Of a stretch of DNA of 64,000 nt, positions 23,279 through 33,859 are shown one piece after another; the first letter of the stretch is position 1, and every line of letters begins with the position of its first letter. Source of the DNA: Eimeria necatrix (lineage: Eukaryota > Apicomplexa > Conoidasida > Eucoccidiorida > Eimeriidae); NCBI RefSeq assembly GCF_000499385.1, contig NW_013654817.1, positions 2,501 to 66,500 on the forward strand. Reading direction: 5' to 3'. The notes beneath the pieces are model-generated. The model searched no databases and was not told the origin of the DNA. It worked only from the letters and a program-made list of their open reading frames with translations. The position numbers were made by a program, and so were the translations under genes.

Positions 23279-23336
23279 AAACCCTAAACCCTAAACCCTA
23301 AACCCCAAACCCTAAACCCTAAACCCTAAACCCTAA
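23279..23336. repeat. Heptamer array downstream of COX17
   Basis: (AAACCCT)n ending eight bases from the COX17 stop codon. Confidence 0.9.
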
Positions 23337-23343
23337 AGGTGTT

Positions 23344-23658
23344 TCAGTCCACTTGAAAGCCCTCGCTGCGCAGACACTGTTTGTGGGCCTCAATGAAGGC
23401 TCTGCACTTTTCCTCTCCGTTCAAAACGATGCATTCATCTCTGGCGGCTTTGGTTTCCTTGCAGACGCAGCAAATGGCTTTGCCCGCGGCGTTTCGCTGC
23501 GGCGGGCACTTCGGGGGGGAACTCGCGGGAAAATTCGGAGATTCTTTTGAAAAATTCGAAGAAGTTTCTTTAAAAGGACAAAAAGAAGCTCCAGAAGAGG
23601 AACTTGAACCAGTTTCCTCCTTTGTCGCGCGAGACGCAGACGAAGTTGAACCCCCCAT
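23344..23658 (-). CDS. COX17: COX17-like mitochondrial copper chaperone
   Basis: Intronless, 104 aa. The C-terminal 45 residues match the COX17 pattern: the tandem-Cys copper site in ICCVCKETKAARDECI, then a second CX9C helix in GEEKCRAFIEAHKQCLRSEGF. The first Cys of a helical pair plus the CC copper ligands (here C-C-V-C) are visible. COX17 delivers Cu(I) to SCO1/COX11 for cytochrome c oxidase assembly in the intermembrane space. The Ser-rich N-terminal 60 residues exceed the usual family length and are not conserved sequence that I recognise. ATG at 23656-23658 is the first in frame. Confidence 0.92.
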   Translation of the reverse strand: MGGSTSSASRATKEETGSSSSSGASFCPFKETSSNFSKESPNFPASSPPKCPPQRNAAGKAICCVCKETKAARDECIVLNGEEKCRAFIEAHKQCLRSEGFQVD

Positions 23659-24490
23659 TGCAGCTCGGGTTTCAACTGCAGCAGAGACCGTAAATGAGCT
23701 CCTCCGGGGAAAAAAATCGACAAAGTTGCGCGAAATATCAATTAATTCATTAATTACAACTCAAATTCAAAAAAAATGATGCTTTACTTGGAAAGGAGCT
23801 GAGAAACAGCGAAGCAGTTGCGGTGTATGGACAGCTCGCGCGGGGCGAACTCGAGAGAGGGAAAACCGCCAAAATGGAGCGCAGAAAAGTAATTCCACTT
23901 TTCCAATTCTTGAAAAACAAATAATTCAAAAGAACAAAGCTTGCAAAGAACCCTGTCTCCCGTTTGATCCGCCGCCGAGCGAAACAAGCGAAAGACCCTG
24001 CTGCTGCTGCTGCTGCTGCTGCTGCAGAAAGAAGAGGAAAGCGCAGCAAAATGAAGTAAACTCAACAGCAAAAATGTTCTTTTTGCATTTTTTATTCAAC
24101 AGAAAACATCTGCTGGCGATTTGAACCTCCACTGCAGCTTCTTCCCGAACTTGCAAATGGGGGGCCCCCCCTTGAACTGGTTTTGGGGCCCCCCGCAGGC
24201 GCCTTGGCTGCGAGCCTTCGCGGAAGCTGCGTCATTTCGCTTTAAAAATTAATTAATTAATTTATTTATTTATTTATTTCTTTATTCAAGTTTGTTTTTT
24301 CTTTTTTGGCCACAGTTCTGCTTAAAATGGCCTTCTTGGCCCGCAGCTTCCCCTGCAGCTTTCCCCCCCCTCGGGCCATTCCTTTGCCTCTTTCGCCCTC
24401 AACTCTTTCTTTATAATCCAAACTTTTTATTTCCACTTTTTAACTTCAAAGTCTTCAACTCAATTTCTCTCAACAAAGCCCCCCCCCACC
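23659..24490. other. Intergenic region with palindrome variant
   Basis: Contains GGTGTATGGACAGC at about 23823, a short CTG tract (23999-24024) and polypyrimidine sequence before the next start codon. It must include the divergent promoters of COX17 and the FYV7-like gene. Confidence 0.4.
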
Positions 24491-24979
24491 ATGAAAGCCC
24501 GCAAGGCCTTCCAGCCCAGTACCCTCCAGGGGGCCTCCAAGGGGGCCCCCGGGGGGGCCCCCCGGGGGGCCCCTCGGGGGGACCCCCAGGGGGGTCCCCA
24601 GGGGGCCCCCACGGGGGCCCCCCCGGGGGCCCCCAGGGGGGCCCCCAGGGGGGCCCCCAAAAAGCCCTCTGCAGCAAAAGGCGCACTGAGGAAGAAACGG
24701 CGAGTGTGGGTACAGCCGAAAGATAAGAGTTTGGGGAGAAAACATTTTTTGCAAGTTCGAGACAGCAGAGCTCGGAGTGTTTTTGAAAAGTTGCAAAAGA
24801 AAGAAAAAGAAAAAGAATTAAAAGAAGAATTAAATCAAAAAGAATTAAATGAAAAAGAATTAAAAGAAAAAGAATTAAAAGAAAAAGAATTAAATCCAAA
24901 AGCCCTGTTGGCCCCCGTGGCCTCCGCAAGCGACAATGACGCCTTTCTGGAACAGCTCATGAATCCCTTCGGAAAGCCC

Positions 24980-25027
<48 letters not shown>

Positions 25028-25109
25028 GAAGCAGCAGCAGCAAGTGCAGCAGGGAATGAATCCACAGGCAGAGGCAAAAGGCGAGAGAAAAACGAACATA
25101 ACAGAGACG

Positions 25110-25143
<34 letters not shown>

Positions 25144-25165
25144 GGATCAGGCTGCTGCAGCACCG

Positions 25166-25205
<40 letters not shown>

Positions 25206-25480
25206 CTGGGAAGTCTTCGCTGAAAGACAAAAAGGGATATATGCCTTTTTTGAAAGCTCAGAGAGAATTCGAAATGAAGCAAAAGGCAAAAGAAGAAGAG
25301 AGACTGGCGAGGCTGGCAGAAGCTGAAAAAGAAAGAAAAAGAAAAAATGAAAAACGAAAACTAAACAAAATTACTCACCGGAAGCTGCAGGCGAGGACGA
25401 AGAAGGGCCAAATTGTCATGGGGAATGTAGTTGAAGTTCTGCTTCAGAAAATGCACAAAAATGCGCAAAAAAGCAACTAA
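24491..25480 (+). CDS. FYV7/TAP26-like rRNA-processing protein (putative)
   Basis: Intronless, 329 aa, start ATG in CCACCATG context. Order: a Gly-Ala-Pro-Arg minisatellite (residues about 13-55) from GGGGGCCCCC units; a basic segment with KKRRVWVQPKDKSLGRKHF; a Glu/Lys/Leu (KELKEKELNEK) repeat; Gln, Ala runs; then a charged coiled coil and C-terminal KITHRKLQARTKKGQIVMGN followed by VVEVLLQKM. The end resembles the T-x-x-G-Q-P-x-M plus amphipathic helix that closes FYV7-type small-subunit processing factors. That tail, and the basic lysine-rich build, are the only evidence, so the assignment is tentative. Low-complexity runs make up about half of the protein. Confidence 0.5.
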
Positions 25481-26520
25481 TAATGCGCAAAAGTGTTTTA
25501 AAATTGCAAATAATGCTCAGAAATGGTTTTAAAATCCCAAATAATGCAAAAATTGCGCAAAAATGTAACAAATAAGTGAAGTGAACATTCAGAAACAATG
25601 CAGCGCGCCGTTACCGCTGTGGTGTATCGACACCTGAAGACTTTTGCAAATTCAACTTTTGTTTTTGTTAAAACGCTTTGCATAATAAAAAATTGCGAAA
25701 AGAAATGCAATTTATATTTAAATAATTATAAATGCAATTTATGTTCCAAGTTTCAAAGAAATAGGCTCTAGATTTGAATTTATCTCAACTTCCGTTCTGC
25801 TCACCGAAAGATTCATTTCAACTCCGCATTTCTTAATGCAGCAGTTCAGCTGGGGAATTAAAAGAAGAGAAAATGAAAATAAAAACAATAAATGTAAATT
25901 ATAAATGACACAGAACAGTAGAAGCAGCAGCAGAATTAAATATTTTATTTTTTCAAGTTTTTCAAATCCTCCAGTTTGAATATTCTCTTTCGCCGTGGAA
26001 CTGCGGCTACGGGACTTCGCAGCTTTTGCCTTATTTTAAAATTTGGAATTTTGTTTTTTATTTTTAAAATAAAAAACAAAAAAGAATTTATTTCGAATTT
26101 CGTCATTTTTTACTCTATTTATTTATTTATTCATTTATTTATTTATTTATTTGTTTATTTATTTATTTTCTTTGTTTTTGAGAAACAAGGGGTTTCCTTC
26201 CCCGCTGCTGTGAAAAGAAATATCAGTTTTTTTCTTTTTTCACGAAAAATATGACTTTTCTTCTTTATCAAATTAAAAATGGAAACAAAATAATGCAATT
26301 TTTAATAGTGATGCTTTTCAGAAATAGTTTTTTCGAAAAGTCATTTAATGGCATTTTTGCATGCGTTCTGCTGCAGCTGGGAAATCTGTTTCCGCGTTTT
26401 TGCAACTTTTGTTTAACATAAATATAATGCATTTAATTGACAAGTTAAATTCAATTTTCAAATTAAAAAGACAATTTAAATCCAATTTGCAAATTAAAAC
26501 TTCCTCTTGCAAAAAATGAG
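25481..26520. other. AT-rich stretch without a supportable gene
   Basis: Contains (TTTA)n runs near 26117-26168 and a palindrome variant GGTGTATCGACACC at about 25620. No exon could be supported. Confidence 0.4.
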
Positions 26521-26581
26521 AACAAGAGGCCACTGACACTTCATCTGAAGAGGCTTTGACTTCCCTGTTTCGAAGTCACTT

Positions 26582-26653
<72 letters not shown>

Positions 26654-26902
26654 GAATAACTCCGACAGCAAAATGAGGATATACAAGGTCCTGAAATCCA
26701 CAGTTTCAAAGTGTTTTCTGCGACTCTTTGCATATTTCCTGAAACTTAATTTATTTTTATTAAAGTTTGAATTAAATTCCAGAAAATTTATAAAAGGTGA
26801 AACTAAACAATTAAACCATCTCCTTTCATTTATTTGTCCATTTTAGGCATTTCAGCTGCACAGGACCTCTGGCTGCTGCTCTCCAGCCAAGAAAAATGCA
26901 AG

Positions 26903-26950
<48 letters not shown>

Positions 26951-26953
26951 TAG
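26521..26953 (+). CDS. Unrecognised gene, last exons only
   Basis: A plausible exon near 26521-26690 reads EATDTSSEEALTSLFRSHL, then Ser and Asn runs from a CAG tract. A polypyrimidine acceptor at 26846 (TCCATTTTAG) opens a second exon reading GISAAQDLWLLLSSQEKCKK, then a Gln run and TAG at about 26951. No family recognised, and the 5' end is not located. Splice phase between the two was not established. Confidence 0.3.
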
Positions 26954-27297
26954 TATTATGCCGAAATAAAAATTTAGTAGAAGCAGTTTTGTGATAAATG
27001 ACTTTTCTTGAAATTGTTTCCGGGTGGGGAAACAACAGCGCGGAAAAAACTTTTCTGAAAAGTGATTTTTAATTTGAAATAAAAGACTTTTCTGAAATGT
27101 GATTTTCAATTTGAAGTTCGGCAAAAGAAAACTAATCAAAGAATTGAATGCTTCTTGGCAGCAAGCAGCAGCAAAAGAGCAGCAAATAGCAGAAAAGAAT
27201 TAATTTAAACTTTTAAATAATTTAAACTTTTAAATTAAATTAAAATTGTCAAAGTTTTCAAAAAGGAAACAGGAAAACAACTTTTGCAGAACCTCCA

Positions 27298-27370
27298 GCT
27301 CCCGTGGCTCAGCTGGTTAGAGCGTTGGTCTTATGAACCGAAGGTCAGGGGTTCGAGCCCCCTCGGGAGC
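27298..27370 (+). tRNA. tRNA-Ile (anticodon UAU)
   Basis: A 73-base cloverleaf: acceptor GCTCCCG/CGGGAGC, D arm GCTC..GAGC with GG in the loop, anticodon stem TTGGT/ACCGA with loop CTTATGA, variable AGGTC, T arm AGGGG-TTCGAGC-CCCCT. All stems pair, with one G-T. The loop gives anticodon TAT, decoding AUA. Position 37 is G, where t6A-modified A is normal for such a tRNA. A TTTT run three bases downstream (27373-27376) fits a Pol III terminator. No intron. Confidence 0.9.
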
Positions 27371-27950
27371 ACTTTTATAATTTTAATTTTTGTTTTTTAT
27401 TCGAATTTTTTTATCTTTTTCTTCAATTAAAAGACTTTTAAAGCATTGAACACTTCAAAGAACGCAAGAAATGGCCGGAAAACTGCTGCTTTCCGTTCGC
27501 ACTACTGGCATTGTGTCCAACTGGCATGAGGGCTAAGGAAAAGCCAAAAAACTGAAACTTGAAAAAATGATGATGCGAAATTAGTTTGAATTGCGTTTCT
27601 GGTGTATGTACAACTCAGCGAGTCCGCTGGACAGCAGTTTCCACTCCGTCACTTCAATTAAACTGCAGTGCAAATCGACCCCACGGCTCTCGCGGGGTTT
27701 TGCCGCTTTATTGCATTCAATCTTCGTTTAAAAGACCAGAAATGGCCAATTATAAGATTGCTGTTGTAATTTTTATTAAGAAAAGTTGATTTTCGCAGTT
27801 GCAGCTGAGAAAAGAATCGGCTGCGGAAGCCTCGGGAAGCCCTGAGAGTTGCATGCGCGTGGGGCCCCGGCTGCTGCCTGCAAATGCGGCGCGGCACAAA
27901 TGAGTAATTTGAATAAAAAGGAATTTAATTGATGGAATAAAGCGCAGAAA
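27371..27950. other. Region between tRNA and NOC4
   Basis: Pol III terminator TTTT at 27373-27376, then AT-rich sequence with a palindrome variant GGTGTATGTACAAC at about 27601. It should contain the NOC4 promoter; no specific element recognised. Confidence 0.35.
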
Positions 27951-28135
27951 ATGAAGGAAGATCGCCCTTTGGGCCTGCGTTCCGACGCGGAGTTCGCGGC
28001 GGCGGTGCGGGAGCTGGTGAACAAGTGCCGCGAGAGCACAAGTCCGAAAGAACTGCTAGAAAGCTGCGAAAGTCTGTTTCGTCTGCTGCGGGACAAAAAA
28101 ATAGAACTGGAAGTGCCTTATATTCCCTCAGAACT

Positions 28136-28177
<42 letters not shown>

Positions 28178-28517
28178 GGCATTTGCGCAGTGGCTGCAGC
28201 AGTCATTTCACGTTTTCGTGGCGATTGTGTTCGAGTTGGTCGAATCCAGCGAAGCTCCCCTCCAAAAGTTGGGACTTTCTTATTTATTTCGAATTTTAAA
28301 ACACGAATCTGAAGTTCACAAGTCTTCAGCTTTCCCTCTTGCAACTTTTCAAGTTTTCGCCGCCCGCCTGCTGCAGGCCAACGCCTTCCCCGGCTACTTG
28401 CAAGACTTGCTGCTGAAGGAATATCTCCACAAGTACCTGGACCTTCGCTACTACACGCTGGTGGTCATTTTGAAGATCCTCAGGGAGTTCGTTGCGGAAA
28501 AGCACCAGCAGCAAACC

Positions 28518-28558
<41 letters not shown>

Positions 28559-28923
28559 GGCGGGGCAGCAGGAAGCAGCAGGCAAGGAGTGGTTCAGGTG
28601 GCACAGGGGAGAGCGGGAGCTCAGCAGCAGACTGACTTCGCTGCTGCTGCAGATTTCCGACATAATTGCTGCAGGGCCCCGGGGCGGGAGGCGCGGGGGG
28701 CCCCCCGGGGCCCCCGGGGGCCCCCCGGGGGCCCCCGGGGGGCNNNNNNNNNNNNNNNNNNNNNNNNNNNNNNNNNNNNNNNNNNNNNNNNNNNNNNNNN
28801 NNNNNNNNNNNNNNNNNNNNNNNNNNNNNNNNNNNNNNNNNNNCGGGGGGCCCCCGGGGGGCCCCCAAGACAGCGCCAGCGAAGCCTCGGAAAGCGAAGA
28901 CGAAAAGAAGTGGATAGAGGAAG

Positions 28924-28960
<37 letters not shown>

Positions 28961-29252
28961 TTGGATAAAAGGCCTTGCTGCTGCGAAGGCCGTGGAGCCG
29001 GGCAGCCACAGGCTGGCGCTTCAAAACGCGTGGCTGCTGCTGCTGCTGCAGGTGCAGCACAGCAAGGCGCTGCTGCAGCAGCTGCTGGCAGCAGTGCCGC
29101 GGCGGGTGCTGCCGCTGCTGTCGAGTCCGCTGCTGCTGTCGGACTTCTTCTTAAAAGCTGCAGAGTCCAGTCATTTGTCTTTGCGGATTTCCGCGTTGTC
29201 GGGCCTTTTTTATTTGCTGACGAAGCACCGCCTGGGCAACCCGGAGCTGCTC

Positions 29253-29287
<35 letters not shown>

Positions 29288-30182
29288 AGCAGACCAGGAA
29301 GCAGCAGCAGGGGCCCACTTGTACCAGCAGCTCTATAGGCTGCTCACTCCTGCTGCTCTTTGCCCGCGGCTGCGGGGCCGCTTCTTGCGGCTGCTGCACT
29401 TGGCCTTGAGAAGTGATTTGCTGCCAACTTGTTTAGTTGCTGCTTTCATCAAAAAGTGCTGCAGAGTTGCATGCGTTGCTGCTCCTGCTGCAGCACTTTG
29501 TCTCCAGGCTTTTGCTGCTGCTCTCCTCCAGAAACACAGCAGCATTTGCAGGCCTTTGCTGCTGCTGCCGCCCCACGTTGCTGCCAGCCTGCGGGTCTCT
29601 GGGGACAGCTTCGACTACAGCAACTGCCAAGTCCGGGGGCCCCGGGGGGCCCCCAGGGGCCCCCTGGGGGCCCCCCGGGGGGCCCCCTCGTGGGGGGCCC
29701 CCCCGGCGGGGGCCCCCGGGGGGCCCCCGGGGGGCCCCCCGGCGTCCTCCGAGGACGAGGAAGAGGCCCCGGGGGAGGCCGGCAACGAGAAAAGCGCCTT
29801 GTGCAAGTTGGTGAAGAAGTGTTTGCCGAAAAGTCTGGAAATTCGAAAAGAAGAAGTGCCGCCTCTGGCGCGGAGACAGGCGAAAATGTCTTTGTGGGAA
29901 GTGGAGCTTTTGAACAAGCACGCTGTGGTGTCTGTACAGCAGATGGGCAGCCTCTTCCTCACCGACTTCGCAAACCCCGCCGCCAGAAAAGTCCAACTCG
30001 AGGACTTTTTGGAGATCACCACGGGCTCTTTGCTATCTCGCGAGTTGAAGTTCATTAATAAACCTTCGAGTGAAGTAACTTTGGCGAACTTCGCGGGAAA
30101 TCCGGCGAAAATTCCAATTCCAGTTGATGTGCCCAACTTGCATGCAGCCAGCATGAACATCGCGAAGTTCTGCCGCTGCTGA
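27951..30182 (+). CDS. NOC4: Nucleolar complex protein 4 (NOC4), CBF/Mak21 family
   Basis: One open frame of 743 codons, interrupted by 100 Ns. N-terminal helical repeats include SLFRLLRDKKIEL and KYLDLRYYTLVVILKIL. The C-terminal CBF domain carries the family signature: LRISALSGLFYLLTKHRL, LYQQLYRLLTP, RGRFLRLLHLALRSDLLPTC, LVAAFIKKCCRVACVAAP, then SLWEVELLNKH and a closing region ending KIPIPVDVPNL. NOC4 works with NOP14 in nuclear maturation and export of the 40S subunit. Inserts: poly-Gln, poly-Ala, and two Gly/Pro/Ala stretches from GGGGGCCCCC repeats; the N gap falls in the first. No intron is needed, unlike KRI1 and DBR1 nearby. The residue count across the gap is not reliable. Confidence 0.9.
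28744..28843. other. Assembly gap (100 N) in a GC-rich minisatellite
   Basis: Exactly 100 Ns flanked on both sides by GGGGGGCCCCC repeats; a conventional gap of unknown true length inside NOC4 coding sequence. Confidence 0.98.
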
Positions 30183-30557
30183 CTCTGGAGGTTTATTTTG
30201 TTTTTTTAATTTAAATACTTTTTGAATTCTCAAATAGTTAGTGCTGCTTCTTTCCCATCTGCTGCTGCTGCTGCCCGGGCGGCTGCTGGCTGCGTGTCAG
30301 GGGCTTTCAAATTCGAACTTCAAAAATGGGTCTTTTGCAATTCCGCGAGTTCGCGTGGCGATTAATTTGTTAATTTCACTTGCACAAACATTTCTGAAAG
30401 CTTTCTTGACTTTTTTCAGGACAGATCGCGACACGTGCGGAAAGTGAACGCCGCGCGCAGTTGCGCAGGTGTACGTACACCTCAGCGTGCAGGGCGCGCG
30501 GCGCCGCAGTTTCGCCGCCTTTGGCTCATTTTTTGAATTCTTTGGTTTTTAATTTCT
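30183..30557. other. Convergent 3' intergenic region with a palindrome
   Basis: Lies between the stops of NOC4 and the GalNAc-transferase. TGTACGTACA at 30470-30479 sits in AGGTGTACGTACACCT. This is the clearest exact copy not placed in an intron of a called gene, though it may lie in a 3' UTR. Confidence 0.5.
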
Positions 30558-30743
30558 TTACATTCGGGCTTTCATGTAGTTTACCGCGAACTCGTCCGTT
30601 ATTCTGAGGCCGTCCTGCAGTGTTCGCTTCCCGAAACGCGTAGACAGCGGAGACCAAGTCCACTTGGGCACGAACTTCATGGGGTCGCTTTCCCCCTCGA
30701 CGAGGCCCACGCAGGGCCTCAGGAACAGCCGCAGCTCCTCAGG

Positions 30744-30793
<50 letters not shown>

Positions 30794-30930
30794 GTTTCGT
30801 ACGCTCTGCGGCCAGGCAGCGGGCCCTCGGGCTCTCGAGGTATTCTTTCTGAAGGGGGAAAATGTCTGCGCCAGTCAGCGACAAACTCCAGTACCCGTCG
30901 TAGACGAAGATGCGCCCCGTGGCAGTGGTG

Positions 30931-30971
<41 letters not shown>

Positions 30972-32776
30972 GTCCCACTGCCACAGCTGATTCAAGTTGG
31001 CCCGCCGGATCACTCCATTCCAGTCGCAGCGAAACAAAATCGGCACTTGGTCTCCAAAAGTCGCGGAGTCCAGACACTTGCGAGTGCCTCTGTTCTGCAG
31101 CATGCGGTTTCCGCTCACCACCTGCCAGTGCTGCAGTGTACGTACACCGCAGCGCGCGCAGCCGCAGTGTACGTACACCGCAGCGCAGCAGCTTTCCAGA
31201 GCCGTTTCGGGGCCCGCTGCTGCAGCTCTGTGAGGACTAGTTTAGTTGTTTATTTTCTGTTTCTTTGTCGAAGTTTGCTAAAAAAACTATTTAAATTTTA
31301 ATTTCTTTAACTGACGCACTTGGTCCTGGTCCGCCACGTTGCAAACTGCCAGCTTGATCTTGTCGTGGCCCTTGGGGTTTCTGTCTGCAGCGACGCAAAG
31401 CCCTGCAGCAGCCAGCAGCGCCAAAAGAAGCAAAAGAAAGAAAGTGAACGAACGGAACTTGGCCCCCCAGCTGCGGGCGCCGCGGTGTACGTACACCGCA
31501 GCGCTGCGGGGTGTACGTACACCGCGGCGCTGCGGGGTGTACGTACACCGCAGCGCTGCGGGGTGTACGTACACCGCAGCGCTGCGGGGTGTACGTACAC
31601 CGCGGCGCTGCGGGGTGTACGTACACCGCTGGCGCCGTTTTGCATGCATTTTTTTCGTTTTTTTTTTCGTTAGTTTGCTGCTGAGGCCCCACCCGAAGCT
31701 GCGTGCTGGATGTGCTTGAAGTCGTGGTCCAGCAGCAGCTTTCGCTCGAAAGCTGGCCGGAACTTGTCCACAAACCACTGAAAAGAAACGCAGTTCAGTT
31801 TGTTGTAGCGCAGCTCCAGCCGCTCCCGCAGGTCCCCCTCTGCGTGCCGCCGCGCCTCCGGGTGGTACAAATAAAACAAAGCGTAGTATTCATCGAGCCA
31901 GACTTTGGCGGCTCTTTTCTGGTTCTTTTGCACCTGCGGGGAGGCAGCAGCAAGCAGCAGCAAGCAGCAGCAAGCAGCAGCAAGCAGCAGCACGCAGCAG
32001 CAAAGCAGCAGCAGCAGGCAGCACGAAACGGCAGCAAGTGGCGGCACAGCAGCGGCGAAAGGCAGCACAAAACAGCAAATGCAAACACAGGCAGTTAGGG
32101 CCGTCAAAGAAGTAGACTCGGAGCATCTCCTGCAGTTGAGTGGCGAACTAGTGGCTAGCTGGTGGCTAGCTAGTGGCTAGCTAGTGGCTAGCTGGGGCTT
32201 CCCGCCCACGCAACTGCTGCCGCGAGACCTAGCTAGCTGGAGCGAACTACAGATCTAGCTGCTGGCTAGCCAGCTAGCCAGCTAGCCAGCAAGCTAGCTA
32301 GCCAGCCGGCCAGCTAGCTAGCTAGCCAGCTAGCTAACTAGCCAGCAAGCCAGCTAGCTAGCTAGCTAGCCAGCTAGCTAACTAGCTCGGCTAGCCAGCC
32401 AGCCAGCTAGCTAGCTAGCTAGCTAGCTAGCTAGCTAGCTAGCCAGGGGCTGCTGCACCTGAATGACGAGTTTGTTTTCGGGATTCGGTTTTGGGGGTCT
32501 GGAGAAAATGTGTCCAATTTGAGATCTTCTGTCGACAACAATTTCGCCGCCGCAGAGCCACAGGCGCATGGACTGCTCCAGGTTTTCCCCGCCCCACTCC
32601 AGCATCCCCGAGTCGTACTTTCCTGAAAAATTCGACTGAGACAAAAGGAGGTGGAGTTTTGAAAGCAGCAGAAGTAAAGGCAAGGAGGGGAAATGCAAAA
32701 GCCAAAAAAAGAAAAAAAAAGAGAAAAAAACGAAAAAAAACGGAAAAAAACGAGAGAAACAGCTGCTGCAGCGGCC

Positions 32777-32827
<51 letters not shown>

Positions 32828-33369
32828 GCGGCGGACCTGACTCCTCCCACCACTCCTTGGTCATTGCAAGTATTCCTCCGGACATGAGTGGGATTTCTTC
32901 TTCGAGGTCTTCAAACCAACTAAATTCAAAAGTCCACTCAAACATCATTTTTGAGCCGTGGGTCCCCACGTCTTCCCAGTTGTGCTCCTTCACGTCCTGT
33001 ACGTACACCCCAAACTGCCCACGCCAAAACGCAACATCAACTGCTGCTGCTGCTGCTGTTACTGCTGCTGCTGCTACTGCTGCTGCTGTTACTGTTGCTG
33101 CTGTTACTGCTGCTGCTGTTACTGATGCTGCTGCTGCTGCTGTTACTGCTGCTGCTGCTGCTGCTGTTACTGCTGCTGCTGTTACTGCTGCTGCTGTTAC
33201 TGCTGCTGCTGCTACTGCTGCTGCTGTTACTGCTGCAGCTGTTACTGCTGCTGCTGCTGCTGTTACTGCTGCTGCTGTAACTGCTGCTGCTGTAACTGCT
33301 GCTGCTGTTACTGCTGCTGCTGCTGCTGCTGTTACTGCTGCTGCTGTTACTGCTGCTGTTGCTACTGGC

Positions 33370-33400
<31 letters not shown>

Positions 33401-33824
33401 GGTGGGGCGCACGTAAATGACGGGGCAGGCGACCCTGCGGTAGTTGGTTTTCAAGTGCTGCAGCAAAGGATACTCCCAGCCCTTTTGGGGTTTGCAGTGG
33501 GCGTCGAGGAAGAAAAGGTTTTCGCTGGCGGCGGAGTCCGCGCCGGCGACGCGGCCGCGGATCAGGCCCTGGGGGGCCTCTGCAGCGCAGCAGCAGATTC
33601 GAGTTAAGAAAAGTTGCAAGTTCGAGACGGGATTTTCTAAAACTCAAATTCAGGAGAAGTTCGTTCTGAAACTTCCACAAGATGGGGCTCTTCAAGAGCT
33701 GCGCACTTTGCTGCTTCTTTGGCTTTCGCTGTTTCTCTTTGCTGCTGAATTTGCTCGACAGTTTTAAGTTATCTGACTTTGCGCATTTACATATAGTGTA
33801 GGCAATTAAATAAACAATAAACAA

Positions 33825-33859
<35 letters not shown>

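Noticed and set aside
2056..23336. Heptamer arrays as a chromosome end
   Set aside because: Arrays are short, in both orientations, and embedded between exons of single genes, so they are interstitial.
24411..24929. Antisense Gly/Pro-rich ORF opposite the FYV7-like gene
   Set aside because: GGGGGCCCCC is self-complementary, so the opposite strand is open by default.
29429..30160. Alternative-frame ORFs within NOC4
   Set aside because: High GC and CTG content keep several frames open, but only the 27951-30182 frame matches the CBF domain.
31481..31630. Regularly spaced palindromic repeats resembling a CRISPR array
   Set aside because: Spacers are identical 12-base palindromes rather than unique sequences, the host is eukaryotic, the array is in an intron, and no cas gene is near.
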